A stretch of DNA of 16,280 nucleotides, from the NCBI GenBank assembly GCA_005240015.1, contig SBBV01000462.1:1-16280 (forward strand). Reading direction: 5' to 3'. The notes below the pieces were generated by a model. It worked only from the letters and a program-made list of their open reading frames with translations, was not told where the DNA came from and ran no database searches. This document shows positions 1 through 7,791 of this stretch, one piece after another (positions within the stretch are counted from its first letter, which is position 1; each line of letters starts with the position of its first letter). Origin of the DNA: Candidatus Odyssella thessalonicensis. GTDB lineage: Bacteria; Pseudomonadota; Alphaproteobacteria; Bin65. A program made the position numbers and the translations under genes.

Positions 1-2934
1 GACGCCGATCACGGTGAAGTCCTGGCTCTGCGTGTCGATGCCCATCTCGCGAAAATGGCGCATCACCGAGACCCATACGCCCTTGGCCGTGATCCCCATC
101 TTCTTGTGGTCGTAGCCGGCCGAGCCGCCCGAGGCGAACGCGTCGCCGAGCCAGTGCTCGTATTCGGCCGAGATCGCGTTGGCGATGTCGGAGAAGGTGG
201 CGGTGCCCTTGTCGGCGGCGACGACGAGGTAGGCGTCGTCGCCGTCGTGGCGCGTTACGTCCTTGGGCGGCACGATCGCGCCGCCTTTGATATTGTCGGT
301 GATGTCGAGCAGCGAGCGGATGAAGGTCTGGTAGCAGGCGACGCCTTCGGCCTGCAGCGCCTCGCGGCCCGCACCGGCCGGCGGCTGCTTGACGACAAAG
401 CCGCCCTTGGCGCCGACCGGGACGATGACGGCGTTCTTGACCGTCTGCGTCTTCACGAGGCCAAGGATCTCGGTGCGGAAATCGTCGCGCCGGTCGGACC
501 AGCGGATGCCGCCCCGTGCCACGTGGCCGTAGCGCAGATGAATGCCCTCGACGCGCGGCGAATAGACCCAGACCTCGAACATCGGCCGCGGCGCCGGCAG
601 TTCGTCGAGCTTTCGGCTGTCGAACTTGAACGAAAGCGCCGGCTTCAAGCTGGCGTCGGGGAGGCGCTGGCGGAAATTCGTGCGCAAGGTCGAGCGGATG
701 AGATTGACGTAGCGGCGGATGATGCGGTCCTCGTCGAGATTGGTGACCGCTTCGAGCGCGGTCGTAATCTCGGCGGCGAGCGCCGTCTCGCTGCCGCTCG
801 CGGCGCCGGCGCGCACGAGGAAGAGCTGGGCAAGCAGCTTGGCGATGGCGCCGTTCTTCGCCAGCGCGTCCTCGATCAGGCGCTGACCGAACGGCGCGCC
901 CACCTGGCGGAGATACTTGGCGTAGGCGCGCAGCACGCTGATCTCGCGCCAGCCGAGACCGGCGCAGAGCACGAGCGCGTTGAACCCGTCGCTCTCGGCG
1001 GCGCCGTACCAGACCTGCGCGAACGCCTCGTGGAAGAGCGGCGCCAGCGCCTGCACGTCCGTGGCCAGCGTCTGCCGCGGCATCAGGCCGAAGTCGTGAA
1101 TCCAGACCGGCTCGCCACCCGCGGGCCGCGCGACGTACTGCGCCTCCTCGATCACCTTCAGGCCCATTGCCTCGAGCATGGGCAGCACGTCGGAGAGGCC
1201 GATGCGGACGCTGCGATTGTAAAGGCGGAAGCGCAGATCGGTCGCCTCGCCGGCGCGGCGGTGGAGGCTCATCTGTAGCTTGCCGCCGGCCTGCGCCGCC
1301 TCGATGCGCGCGATGTCGGCCACCGCATCGGCCGGCGCCACGTCGGCCATGTACCCGACCGGGAACGCCTTGCCGTAGCGCTGGAGCAGTGCGAGCGCCG
1401 CCGCCTCGCCGTGCGCCTCGGCGAGCGCGTCCCTGAGGCGCTCGTCCCAGCTCCTCGCCGTCTCGACCAGCTTGGCCTCGAGCGCCGCCTCTTCGATATC
1501 GGCGCCAGCGCCCGCCTTGGTCTTGACGATGAAATGAACTCGCGCCGTGGGCACGTCGTCGGCCATGGTCGTGTAGTAGGCGACGACCTGGCCCTTCAAT
1601 TCGCGCTCGAGAATGGCCTGGAACTTCTGCCGCATCTCGGTCGAGTGGCGGTCGCGTGGCACGTAGACGAGCGCCGAGACGAAGCGCTGGAACGGATCGA
1701 AGCGCAGGAACAGCGCCACGCGCTGGCGGTCCTGCAGCTCAAGAATGCCGGTCGAGATGCGGAACAGATCGTCGTCGCCGATCTGAAACAGCTCGTCGCG
1801 CGGATAGGTGAGCAGCACGTGCTCGAGCGCCTTGAAGTCGTGGCTGCCGGGCGGAAGGTCGGAGCGCCCCAGCACGCGCTCGATCTTCGACTTCAACAGC
1901 GGGATGTTGCGCGGCGAGCGCACATAGACCATCGAGGTGAACAGTCCGACGAAGAGGCGCTCGCCCGAGACCTCGCCGCTCTTGTCGAAGGACTTGATGC
2001 TGATCGCGTCGAGATGCACCGGCCGGTGCACCGTCGAGCGAACATCGGCTTTGTGGACCTGCAGCAGCAGCGGCTCGGTCAGGAACGCGCGCACTTCGGG
2101 CGGCAGGGCTGCATGTTCGCCGAGCGCCTCGAAGACGGGCGCCTCGTCGCTGCGCAGGATGCCGCGCCCGGACTTCGGCACGACCTTGAAGCGCGCGTCA
2201 TCGCCGGCGCCGGTGAGCGCGTATTCGCGGTAGCCGAGGAAGGTGAAGTTGTCCTCGGTGAGCCACCTCAGGAAGTCCTTGGCCTCGTCGATTTCGTAGG
2301 CGGAGAGGCCGGGCGGCTGATCGGAGAGCTCGCGCAAGATCGCCTTGGCGCGGGTCAGCATTCGCTTCCAATCGTCGACCGCGGCGCGCACATCGGCGAG
2401 CACCCGCTCGAGACCGTGTTCGAGCGCCGCCAGGCGTTTCTCGTCGACGCATTGGTCGATCTCGATGCGCATCCAGGATTCGGCGGCGCCCTCCCCCTCC
2501 TTGGCGGAGGCCGGCGCGATCAACTCGATGAGCCTGCCCCCGCTGTCGCGCCGCACGCGCAGAATCGGGTGGATCAGGAGATGAACGGAGAGGCCGTTGC
2601 GGGCGAGCTCGGCGCTGACCGAGTCGACGAGGAACGGCATGTCGTCATTGACGATGGTGACGACGGTGCGCCGCGTGTTTTCGGGATTGGCGATCGCGAT
2701 CTTGGGCCGGCCCGGCTGTCGCTCTGCGCCATGGGCCCAGAGGTCGGCCGCCGCGGCGCAAAGCTCCTCGGCGCTGCGGTCCTCGAGGTCGCGGGCCGAG
2801 ACGTGCGCATAGAACTGTCCGATGAAGCGGGCGAGCGTCTTGTCCTTGGCACACGCGGCCGCGGCCTCGATCAGCGCGGCCTTGGCGTCGAGCTGGCCCT
2901 TGTGCCGCGTGAATCCCTTGGCTGGCTTGTCCAT
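1..2934 (-). CDS. gdhB: NAD-specific glutamate dehydrogenase, 180-kDa class (N-terminal 978 residues; continues past left edge)
   Basis: Reversibly converts glutamate, NAD and water to 2-oxoglutarate, ammonium and NADH in the cytoplasm. Family members are about 1600 residues; the window holds exactly 978 codons without a stop, so the C-terminal third lies outside. The start ATG at 2934 follows a good Shine-Dalgarno (AGGATGAGG, 2945-2937). Near residues 85-130 is an ACT-like stretch (TVVTIVNDDMPFLVDSVSAE). The catalytic-domain signature is clear: GGIRWSDR followed by DFRTEILGLVKTQTVKNA and VPVGAKGGF at about residues 805-845, then GGSAGYDHKK and VMRHFREMGID near the edge. The frame is intact throughout, and the long open frames on the opposite strand are codon-bias shadows. 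It is separated from the SPOR lipoprotein gene upstream by 266 bases holding a palindromic repeat, so it probably has its own promoter, though I see no convincing -35/-10. The symbol follows Pseudomonas usage; Caulobacter calls it gdhZ. Confidence 0.96.
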   Translation of the reverse strand, partial: MDKPAKGFTRHKGQLDAKAALIEAAAACAKDKTLARFIGQFYAHVSARDLEDRSAEELCAAAADLWAHGAERQPGRPKIAIANPENTRRTVVTIVNDDMPFLVDSVSAELARNGLSVHLLIHPILRVRRDSGGRLIELIAPASAKEGEGAAESWMRIEIDQCVDEKRLAALEHGLERVLADVRAAVDDWKRMLTRAKAILRELSDQPPGLSAYEIDEAKDFLRWLTEDNFTFLGYREYALTGAGDDARFKVVPKSGRGILRSDEAPVFEALGEHAALPPEVRAFLTEPLLLQVHKADVRSTVHRPVHLDAISIKSFDKSGEVSGERLFVGLFTSMVYVRSPRNIPLLKSKIERVLGRSDLPPGSHDFKALEHVLLTYPRDELFQIGDDDLFRISTGILELQDRQRVALFLRFDPFQRFVSALVYVPRDRHSTEMRQKFQAILERELKGQVVAYYTTMADDVPTARVHFIVKTKAGAGADIEEAALEAKLVETARSWDERLRDALAEAHGEAAALALLQRYGKAFPVGYMADVAPADAVADIARIEAAQAGGKLQMSLHRRAGEATDLRFRLYNRSVRIGLSDVLPMLEAMGLKVIEEAQYVARPAGGEPVWIHDFGLMPRQTLATDVQALAPLFHEAFAQVWYGAAESDGFNALVLCAGLGWREISVLRAYAKYLRQVGAPFGQRLIEDALAKNGAIAKLLAQLFLVRAGAASGSETALAAEITTALEAVTNLDEDRIIRRYVNLIRSTLRTNFRQRLPDASLKPALSFKFDSRKLDELPAPRPMFEVWVYSPRVEGIHLRYGHVARGGIRWSDRRDDFRTEILGLVKTQTVKNAVIVPVGAKGGFVVKQPPAGAGREALQAEGVACYQTFIRSLLDITDNIKGGAIVPPKDVTRHDGDDAYLVVAADKGTATFSDIANAISAEYEHWLGDAFASGGSAGYDHKKMGITAKGVWVSVMRHFREMGIDTQSQDFTVIGV

Positions 2935-3090
2935 CGCCTCATCCTACGCCCGCTGTTACGCCGCGTCTTGGCCGCCCGATCACAAATGTGACGGCGGAAT
3001 GCGACGCGGCCCTGACACGATAATCCCGCGCCGCGCGGGACGGAAAGGCGCCGAATGGAAATTTGAAGTGATCGCCCGCCGGGCAACGGA

Positions 3091-3201
3091 GAAGAGAGAT
3101 TAACCACGGAGGACTTTGAGGGCACGGATGAGAGCGACAGCGCCCCACGCGCGCAACATCAGACTCCGTGCGCTCCGTGTCCTCCGCGGCTATCTTTCTT
3201 T
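3091..3201. repeat. Imperfect palindromic repeat with ACCACGGAGG-type arms
   Basis: Left arm 3091-3128 (core taaccacggaggac) and right arm 3164-3201 (reverse-complement core gccgcggaggacacgg) pair with about 80 % identity around a ~35-base loop. Even the flanking gaagagagat / atctttctttc ends are complementary. The element starts right at the stop codon of the SPOR gene and fills most of the space before the glutamate dehydrogenase gene. From memory, arms of the form 'ACCACGGAGGACACGGAG' occur as dispersed palindromes in many environmental genomes. It could act as a transcript-end hairpin; there is no U-tract. Confidence 0.65.
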
Positions 3202-3668
3202 CAGTCGCGGACGATGATGGCGTCGCTGTAGCCGCGGCGGACGAGCGCGGCGCGCACGCGCGCGCTGCGCTCCGGCGACGAGAGCGGGCCGATCCGCACG
3301 CGATAGCGGAGCTGGTCATCGACATAGGCCGTGTAGATGCCTGCGCGCCCGAGCCCGCGGAGCGAGCGGCGCGTGCGCTCGGCCTCCTCGCGCGTGACGA
3401 AAGACGCGGCCTGCACGAACAGGTGCGCGGGCTGCGGCGTGCGGCGCGCGATGCGCCGCGTGTCGGCGTCCGGCCCTTCCACGCCGGTGCCGGGCGATAG
3501 GCGCGAGAGATCCTCGGCGCTCATCCGGTCCGGCTGCGGCTGAACCGGCTGCGGCGCTGCCATGCGCGTGGGCGGCGGCGGGCCTTCGCGCGAGGCGCTC
3601 TGCTCGTAGACGCAGCCGCCCAGCACGACGAGGGCGGCCAGCAGAACCGCAAGACTCGACCTAGACAT
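3201..3668 (-). CDS. SPOR-domain lipoprotein
   Basis: A 155-residue protein. An N-terminal hydrophobic segment ends in a lipobox (VLGGC, lipidated Cys19), so the mature protein is predicted to be membrane-anchored, probably facing the periplasm. Residues 25-75 are a Pro/Gln/Arg-rich low-complexity linker. Residues about 80-155 form a SPOR domain (AHLFVQAASFVTREEAERTR ... YRVRIGPL ... IIVRD), which in known proteins binds denuded septal peptidoglycan. The lipobox-linker-SPOR order recalls RlpA, but the double-psi beta-barrel (lytic transglycosylase) domain between lipobox and SPOR is missing, so a binding or scaffold role in cell division or envelope is inferred rather than enzymatic activity. 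It has its own candidate promoter at 3711-3740. The start ATG is fixed by the signal sequence. Confidence 0.88.
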   Translation of the reverse strand: MSRSSLAVLLAALVVLGGCVYEQSASREGPPPPTRMAAPQPVQPQPDRMSAEDLSRLSPGTGVEGPDADTRRIARRTPQPAHLFVQAASFVTREEAERTRRSLRGLGRAGIYTAYVDDQLRYRVRIGPLSSPERSARVRAALVRRGYSDAIIVRD

Positions 3669-3710
3669 TGCTTGCCCGCTTTCTCAAGAAACCCCGGTAT
3701 TCTTTTGATT

Positions 3711-3740
3711 ATTCTAGCACATTATTTACGGTGACCCCAA
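3711..3740 (-). promoter_or_regulatory. Candidate sigma-70 promoter of the SPOR lipoprotein gene
   Basis: On the minus strand TTGGGG (3740-3735) and TAGAAT (3716-3711) are separated by 18 bases. The -10 has one mismatch to consensus and lies 43 bases before the ATG, in a conspicuously AT-rich patch of otherwise GC-rich DNA. Confidence 0.45.
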
Positions 3741-3810
3741 GTCCATTTACGCGAATCTTGTCAAGTATTTGCACGGTGCGGCTGCGGGCGGCCGAACCGT
3801 CACGGGCACG

Positions 3811-3833
3811 AAAAGGCCGCCTCAAGGGCGGCT
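3811..3833 (-). terminator. Rho-independent terminator of tRNA-Gly
   Basis: Read on the minus strand: GCCGCC, loop CTTGA, GGCGGC, then CTTTTC. It lies about 20 bases past the encoded CCA of the tRNA, the expected place for a tRNA transcript end. Confidence 0.75.
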
Positions 3834-3852
3834 GCGGCGTGGGTTCGGGATT

Positions 3853-3927
3853 TGGAGCGGGAGACGGGACTTGAACCCGCGACCCTCACGTTGGCAACGT
3901 GATGCTCTACCACTGAGCTACTCCCGC
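3853..3927 (-). tRNA. tRNA-Gly (anticodon GCC)
   Basis: Full cloverleaf on the minus strand. Acceptor GCGGGAG (3927-3921) pairs with CTCCCGC (3863-3857). D arm is GCTC / AGTGGTA / GAGC. Anticodon arm TCACG-TTGCCAA-CGTGA has anticodon GCC. A five-base variable loop is followed by T arm GCGGG-TTCAAGT-CCCGT. Discriminator is T and CCA is encoded (3855-3853). It decodes GGC and GGU glycine codons, GGC being very common in this GC-rich genome. No neighbouring tRNA; it appears to be a single-gene transcription unit with its own terminator. Confidence 0.97.
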
Positions 3928-3947
3928 GCTCCGCGGGGCGAGCACCC

Positions 3948-4011
3948 AATCTAGTGCAGACCGGGCGCCCGGCAAGGGCGCGGATATTAGCCGCGGGCGG
4001 ATGCATTTCAA
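3948..4011 (-). promoter_or_regulatory. Two candidate sigma-70 promoters upstream of tRNA-Gly
   Basis: Proximal: TTGCCG (3975-3970), 16 bases, TAGATT (3953-3948), ending 20 bases before the tRNA. Distal: TTGAAA (4011-4006), 16 bases, TAATAT (3989-3984). Both are reasonable matches by eye; I cannot tell which is used. Confidence 0.4.
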
Positions 4012-4051
4012 GGCACTTTCGCGGCGCAGCAGAAGGCGTTAGGGCAACAGC

Positions 4052-4561
4052 ATGCCCCTCTCGCCCGACGCCCTCTTCGCCAAGCTCGACGCCCTCGGCA
4101 TCCGCACCTCGACCGTCCAGCACCCGCCCCTCTTCACCGTCGAGCAGAGCAAGTCGCTGCGCGGCGAATTGCCGGGCGGCCACACCAAGAACCTGTTCTT
4201 GAAGGACAAGAAAGACCGCATGTGGCTGGTGACGGCCGAGGAGGACCAGAGCGTCGACTTGAAGGCGCTCGGCACCGCGCTCGGCGCCAATGGCCGCGTC
4301 TCGTTCGGCTCGCCCGAGCGCCTCATGCGCCATCTCGGCGTCGAGCCGGGTGCTGTGACGCCGTTCGGCCTCGCCAACGACGCCGGGGGCCAGGTGAGCT
4401 TCGTGCTCGACGAGGGCCTGCTGCGGCACGATGTTCTCAACTTCCACCCGCTCACGAACGCTGCCACGACGGCGATCGGGTGCGCGGATTTCCTGCGCTT
4501 TCTCGACGCGATCGGCCACAAGCCGCGTGTGCTCGCGCTGCCGGCCCGCGCGATCGCGTAA
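4052..4561 (+). CDS. YbaK/EbsC-family prolyl-tRNA editing protein (ProX / ProXp-ala type)
   Basis: A 169-residue single-domain protein of the bacterial prolyl-tRNA synthetase insertion-domain family. Free-standing members hydrolyse mischarged Ala-tRNA(Pro) in trans. Length and motifs fit: HPPLFTVEQS (24-33), the lysine-bearing GGHTKNLFLKDKK (42-54; Lys46 matches the conserved lysine of the editing site), VTPFGLAND (102-110) and FHPLTNAATT (131-140). The start ATG gives the usual N-terminus; no strong Shine-Dalgarno is visible. It is divergent from tRNA-Gly with a shared 124-base spacer and is followed by a 266-base gap, so it is probably monocistronic. Substrate specificity (Ala, Cys or other) cannot be read from sequence alone. 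Confidence 0.92.
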   Translation: MPLSPDALFAKLDALGIRTSTVQHPPLFTVEQSKSLRGELPGGHTKNLFLKDKKDRMWLVTAEEDQSVDLKALGTALGANGRVSFGSPERLMRHLGVEPGAVTPFGLANDAGGQVSFVLDEGLLRHDVLNFHPLTNAATTAIGCADFLRFLDAIGHKPRVLALPARAIA

Positions 4562-4571
4562 GTTTGGGGGC

Positions 4572-4590
4572 GCGCGCCTCCACGGCGCGC
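4572..4590. other. GC-rich hairpin after the YbaK-family gene
   Basis: GCGCGCC-TCCAC-GGCGCGC, a perfect seven-base-pair stem 10 bases past the stop codon. Without a U-tract it is only a possible terminator. The rest of the 4562-4827 gap holds no gene I can support. Confidence 0.35.
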
Positions 4591-4762
4591 TCTTGCGTCC
4601 CCGTGGCGAGGACGGGCGCGGCTGGAGCCGCGCGGTCCCAAAGCCCTCGCCGCCCGGGGCTTGTATATCGCGCCGGCAGCGGCCATCTTCCCGCACAATC
4701 GGGCCTACGCCGGGGTTCACCTCCCGCGCCGCTGGGCCCACGCCGATCTCGCGCCGCCGGCT

Positions 4763-4791
4763 TTGCCGAACGGGATTTCGCTCCCTAAGTT
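4763..4791 (+). promoter_or_regulatory. Candidate promoter for the cnoX operon
   Basis: TTGCCG (4763-4768), 17 bases, TAAGTT (4786-4791), 36 bases upstream of the cnoX ATG. The match is modest, but it is the best placed one in the gap. Confidence 0.3.
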
Positions 4792-4827
4792 CTGGCCGGT
4801 GGCAGCCAACATCAGGGCGCTCGGACG

Positions 4828-5769
4828 ATGCAGACCATCATTGGCGGCGGCAAGGCCGCGGGTAACGGCGCGGGCGGCGCGCTGGTCAAGGACACCGACG
4901 CGAAGAACTTCGCCAACGACGTCATCGAAGAGTCGAAGCGCCAGCCGGTGATCGTCGACTTCTGGGCGACCTGGTGCGGGCCGTGCAAGACCTTGGGCCC
5001 CCTCCTCGAGCGCCTCGTCAAGGCCGCCAAGGGCGCCGTCAAGCTCGTGAAGCTCGACGTCGACAAGAACCAGGCGCTCGCCGCGCAGTTCCGCATCCAG
5101 TCGATCCCCGCCGTGTTCGCGTTCCGCGACGGGCGCCCGGTCGACGGCTTCGTCGGCGCCCTGCCCGAGAGCCAGCTGAAGCAATTCATCGAGACGCTGA
5201 TCCGGGGCGGCGGCGCGGCCAAGGGGCCCTCGCAGCTCGATCAAGTGCTGGCCATGGCCAAGGACGCGCTCAGCAAGGGCGATGCCGGCACGGCCGCGAG
5301 CCTCTACGCGCGCATCCTCGACCAGGAGCCGGATAACGTGCTGGCGCGGCTCGGCTTGGCGCGCGCCGCGATCGCGCTCGGCGAAGCCGAGCAGGCCAAG
5401 CAGATGCTCGACGAGCTGCCGGCGGACGCCCAGAAGGGCGCCGACTACGATGCCGCCAAGGCGGCGCTCGACCTCGCCGAGCGCGCGGCCAAGGCCGGCG
5501 CCAAGGCAGGCGATCTCGGCGCGTTCGAGGACAAGATCGCGAAGGATCCCAACGACCACCAGGCGCGCTACGACCTGGCGCTGGCGCTCTATGCCGGCGG
5601 CCAGGCCGAACGCGCCATCCAGCACCTGCTTGAGATCGTCAAGCGCAAGCGCGACTGGAACGAGGACGCGGCGAGGAAAGAGCTGCTCAAGATTTTCGAG
5701 GCATTGGGGGCGGCCAACGAGCTCACGGTGAAGGGTCGCCGGGGCCTCTCCGCGATCCTATTTTCCTGA
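4828..5769 (+). CDS. cnoX: CnoX-type co-chaperone/thioredoxin (thioredoxin domain plus TPR)
   Basis: A 313-residue cytoplasmic protein (CnoX/YbbN family). Residues about 20-128 are a thioredoxin fold with VIVDFWATWCGPCK, active-site Cys50 and Cys53, and the cis-proline motif SIPAVFAFRDG. Residues about 135-305 are helical TPR-like repeats (ARLGLARAAIALGEAEQAKQ; RYDLALALYAGGQAERAIQH). In E. coli the protein holds unfolding clients under hypochlorite stress and hands them to GroEL, but lacks the CXXC pair; alphaproteobacterial members such as Caulobacter CnoX keep it and are active oxidoreductases. The intact WCGPC here predicts the latter type. The start ATG has only a weak Shine-Dalgarno. The LON-domain gene starts 31 bases downstream, and the two plus the Trm112-like gene probably form an operon. 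Confidence 0.95.
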   Translation: MQTIIGGGKAAGNGAGGALVKDTDAKNFANDVIEESKRQPVIVDFWATWCGPCKTLGPLLERLVKAAKGAVKLVKLDVDKNQALAAQFRIQSIPAVFAFRDGRPVDGFVGALPESQLKQFIETLIRGGGAAKGPSQLDQVLAMAKDALSKGDAGTAASLYARILDQEPDNVLARLGLARAAIALGEAEQAKQMLDELPADAQKGADYDAAKAALDLAERAAKAGAKAGDLGAFEDKIAKDPNDHQARYDLALALYAGGQAERAIQHLLEIVKRKRDWNEDAARKELLKIFEALGAANELTVKGRRGLSAILFS

Positions 5770-5790
5770 GCGGCTGGTTCTGCATCGCTT

Positions 5791-5796
5791 GGGAGG
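5791..5796 (+). promoter_or_regulatory. Shine-Dalgarno fixing the LON-domain gene start
   Basis: GGGAGG lies 4 bases before ATG 5801. An in-frame TTG at 5789 would overlap this site and add only four residues (MGGG), so the ATG is preferred. Confidence 0.6.
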
Positions 5797-5800
5797 CGGC

Positions 5801-6460
5801 ATGGCGTCGCTGACGCCCGCGGATCTGCCGACCGTTCTGCCGGTCTTCCCGCTCCAGGGGGCGCTTCTGCTCCCGGGCGGGCAGCTTCCGCTCAACGTGT
5901 TCGAGCCGCGCTATCGCGCCATGACCGAGGACGCGATGGGTGGCCCGCGCCTGATCGGCATGATCCAGCCGAAGATGCGCGAGCGCATCGCGCCCGACGA
6001 CAGGCCCGCGCTGCACAAGACCGGCTGCGTCGGCAAGATCACGTCGTTCACCGAAACCAGCGACGGGCGCTATCTCATCAACCTGACCGGCATCTGCCGC
6101 TTCGACGTGCTGCGGGAGTTGCCGCCGATGCGCGGCTATCGCCGCGTCGAGCCCGATTGGTCCGCCTACCGCTGCGATTTCGACGCGCCGTCGGAGAGCG
6201 CGTTCGACCGCGGCGCGCTCGTCGACGCGTTGCGCGCCTATCTCGCGCGCAACGATTTCGCGGCCGACTGGAAGGCGGTCGAGGGCACGTGCACCGCCGA
6301 TCTCGTCGTCCTCCTCGCCGCCATGTGTCCGTTCACGCCGATCGAGAAGCAGGCGCTGCTCGAGGCGCCCGACGCCGCCGAACGCGGCCGCGTGCTCACC
6401 TCGCTGCTTGCCATGGGCCGCGACGTCGGCAAAGGTGAGCGGCCCCATCGGATGAACTGA
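5801..6460 (+). CDS. Free-standing LON substrate-binding-domain protein
   Basis: A 219-residue protein made only of the N-terminal (LON/PUA-like) domain of Lon protease. It begins with the typical [20 protein letters not shown] and FEPRYRAM, then IGMIQP and [20 protein letters not shown]. There is no AAA+ or protease domain, which is normal for this alphaproteobacterial family, not a truncation. A helical C-terminal part (about 125-215) with [20 protein letters not shown] is also family-typical. The molecular role is unknown; substrate recognition or a chaperone-like role is inferred from the domain and from its place directly after cnoX. It is followed by the Trm112-like gene with one base between stop and start, so translational coupling is likely. 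Confidence 0.92.
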   Translation: MASLTPADLPTVLPVFPLQGALLLPGGQLPLNVFEPRYRAMTEDAMGGPRLIGMIQPKMRERIAPDDRPALHKTGCVGKITSFTETSDGRYLINLTGICRFDVLRELPPMRGYRRVEPDWSAYRCDFDAPSESAFDRGALVDALRAYLARNDFAADWKAVEGTCTADLVVLLAAMCPFTPIEKQALLEAPDAAERGRVLTSLLAMGRDVGKGERPHRMN

Positions 6461-6461
6461 A

Positions 6462-6737
6462 ATGCCCGATCCGAAACCGCCCGAAGCCGCACCCGAATCT
6501 GCGCCGCGTTCCGGCGAGGCGCGGCTTTCCGAGACGCGCCCTCCCGAAGCGCGGGGCGGCCAGGTCGATCCCAAGCTGCTCGAGATCCTGGTCTGCCCGG
6601 TGACCCACACGCGCTTGCGCTACGACGCCGAGAAGCAGGAGCTGATCTCGGAGGCCGCCGGACTCGCCTACCCCATCCGCGACGGCATCCCGATCATGCT
6701 CCAGGACGAAGCGCGGCCGCTCAAGGTCACCGAATAG
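6462..6737 (+). CDS. Trm112-like / YcaR-family (UPF0434) small protein
   Basis: A 91-residue protein. The conserved core starts at residue 35 ([14 protein letters not shown], then [27 protein letters not shown]). In the family this fold is a small zinc-ribbon-like partner; eukaryotic and archaeal Trm112 activates methyltransferases, while the bacterial role is not established. Only Cys45 remains of the expected cysteine pairs (CPVT in place of CPxC), so zinc binding is doubtful, as in many proteobacterial members. Residues 1-34 are a Pro/Glu/Arg-rich extension beyond the usual ~60-residue length; a shorter form would need a non-ATG start, so I keep the ATG at 6462, one base after the LON gene's stop. 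Last gene of the cnoX cluster, or followed by the DUF971 gene after 81 bases. Confidence 0.87.
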   Translation: MPDPKPPEAAPESAPRSGEARLSETRPPEARGGQVDPKLLEILVCPVTHTRLRYDAEKQELISEAAGLAYPIRDGIPIMLQDEARPLKVTE

Positions 6738-6818
6738 CGCCCGCGTATCGCATTCGTGCCTGCGGCGCGCTGGCAGGTTTCTCTGCGGCACTGCGTCTCC
6801 TGCTAGACGTTCTGACCC

Positions 6819-7196
6819 ATGGCCTACGGCACGCAACACTGGCCCACCGAGATCCGCCTGAAGCAGGCCGAGAAGCGCCTCGAGATCGATTTCGACGACG
6901 GTGCGCGCTTTTCGTACCCGGCCGAGTTTCTGCGCGTCGAAAGCCCCTCGGCCGAGGTGCAGGGCCACGGGCCCTCGCAGAAGCAGATCGTGGCGGGGCG
7001 CCAGCACGTGGGCATCCTCGCGATCGAGCCCGTCGGCAATTACGCGATCCGCATCAAGTTCGACGACCTCCACGACACCGGCATCTATTCGTGGGAGTAT
7101 CTCTACGGCCTCGGCCAGAACCAGGAGACGCTCTGGCGGCAATATCTCGCCGAGATCGAGAAACGCGGTCTTAAGCGCGATCCCAGGGCGCGGTGA
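6819..7196 (+). CDS. DUF971-domain protein (GBBH-like N-terminal domain)
   Basis: A 125-residue protein consisting of one DUF971 domain, the small zinc-binding-type fold also found at the N-terminus of gamma-butyrobetaine hydroxylase. Family hallmarks are HWPTEIRLKQAEKRLEIDFD, YPAEFLRVESPSAEVQGHG, VGILAIEPVGNYAIRIKFDD, and HDTGIYSWEYLYGLG. Function is unknown; in other bacteria the domain is found near or fused to the Mrp/ApbC iron-sulfur carrier, which is not visible here. It ends 4 bases before the convergent GNAT gene. It may be read through from the cnoX operon, since the 81-base gap has no clear terminator. Confidence 0.92.
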   Translation: MAYGTQHWPTEIRLKQAEKRLEIDFDDGARFSYPAEFLRVESPSAEVQGHGPSQKQIVAGRQHVGILAIEPVGNYAIRIKFDDLHDTGIYSWEYLYGLGQNQETLWRQYLAEIEKRGLKRDPRAR

Positions 7197-7200
7197 CGCG

Positions 7201-7728
7201 CTAGCGAGCGCGCCGGCGCGCCTGCCATTCGGCCTTTGTCTGGCCCCAGATCTGCGTCGTCTGTTGAATCGGCGGCGGCAGGTCGGCGTCGCGCAAGAAA
7301 CGCGAGCCCAGGCGCGCGGCGACCCGCTGCGAGGCGACGTTGCGCGCATCGATGCAGTGGATCACGTCGGTCCAGCCGAGCGTCGCGAAGGCCCAGTCCA
7401 TGGCCGCGGTGGCCCCCTCGGTGGCGTAGCCCCTGCCCCAGACGGCGCGCACCAGGCCCCAGCCGATTTCGGTTCCGGGCCAGCTCTCCGGCTGCCAGGG
7501 GCCGAGGCGGCCGATCCAGCGGCCGGTCGCTTTCTCGATGACTGAGAACATCGCAAAGCCGAACAGCGTCCACGCCCCGGCCATCACGCAGATGCCGCGC
7601 CACACCAGCGGACGCGGCTGCACGCCGCCGATGAAGCGCGCGGCCTGCTCGTCGGCCATGAACGCGGCCCAGGGCTCGAAGTCCTCGGGCTTGGGCGGGC
7701 GAAGGATTAAGCGTTCGGTTTCCAGCAC
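7201..7728 (-). CDS. GNAT-family N-acetyltransferase (RimJ/RimL type)
   Basis: About 175 residues from the GTG at 7728. Opens with LETERLILRPPKPEDFEPW, the standard RimJ/RimL-like start, and has an acetyl-CoA-binding region GWGLVRAVWGRGYATEGATA followed by DARNVASQRVAARLG. Such enzymes move acetyl groups to amines of proteins, antibiotics or metabolites; the substrate cannot be deduced. The start is uncertain: GTG at 7728 fits the family length, while an in-frame GTG at 7782 would add 18 residues. Neither has a clear Shine-Dalgarno. The frame stays open further upstream but then overlaps the Kazal gene and loses similarity. Convergent with DUF971 and divergent from the Kazal gene. Confidence 0.88.
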   Translation of the reverse strand: MLETERLILRPPKPEDFEPWAAFMADEQAARFIGGVQPRPLVWRGICVMAGAWTLFGFAMFSVIEKATGRWIGRLGPWQPESWPGTEIGWGLVRAVWGRGYATEGATAAMDWAFATLGWTDVIHCIDARNVASQRVAARLGSRFLRDADLPPPIQQTTQIWGQTKAEWQARRRAR

Positions 7729-7791
7729 GGGGGGTGGTCTCGGCTTCGCGTTTGTGCAACCTTGTCGCCGTAGCCATAGCACGGGATCGTC

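Noticed and set aside
55..2991. Long open frames on the plus strand (55-1278 and 1411-2991) opposite the glutamate dehydrogenase
   Set aside because: They are Arg/Ala/Gly/Glu-rich with no family motif and mirror the minus-strand gene, which has clear conserved signatures; typical antisense shadows in GC-rich DNA.
3800..4741. Minus-strand frame of 313 codons across tRNA-Gly and the YbaK-family gene
   Set aside because: It reads through a certain tRNA gene and is antisense to a well-supported gene; no domain visible.
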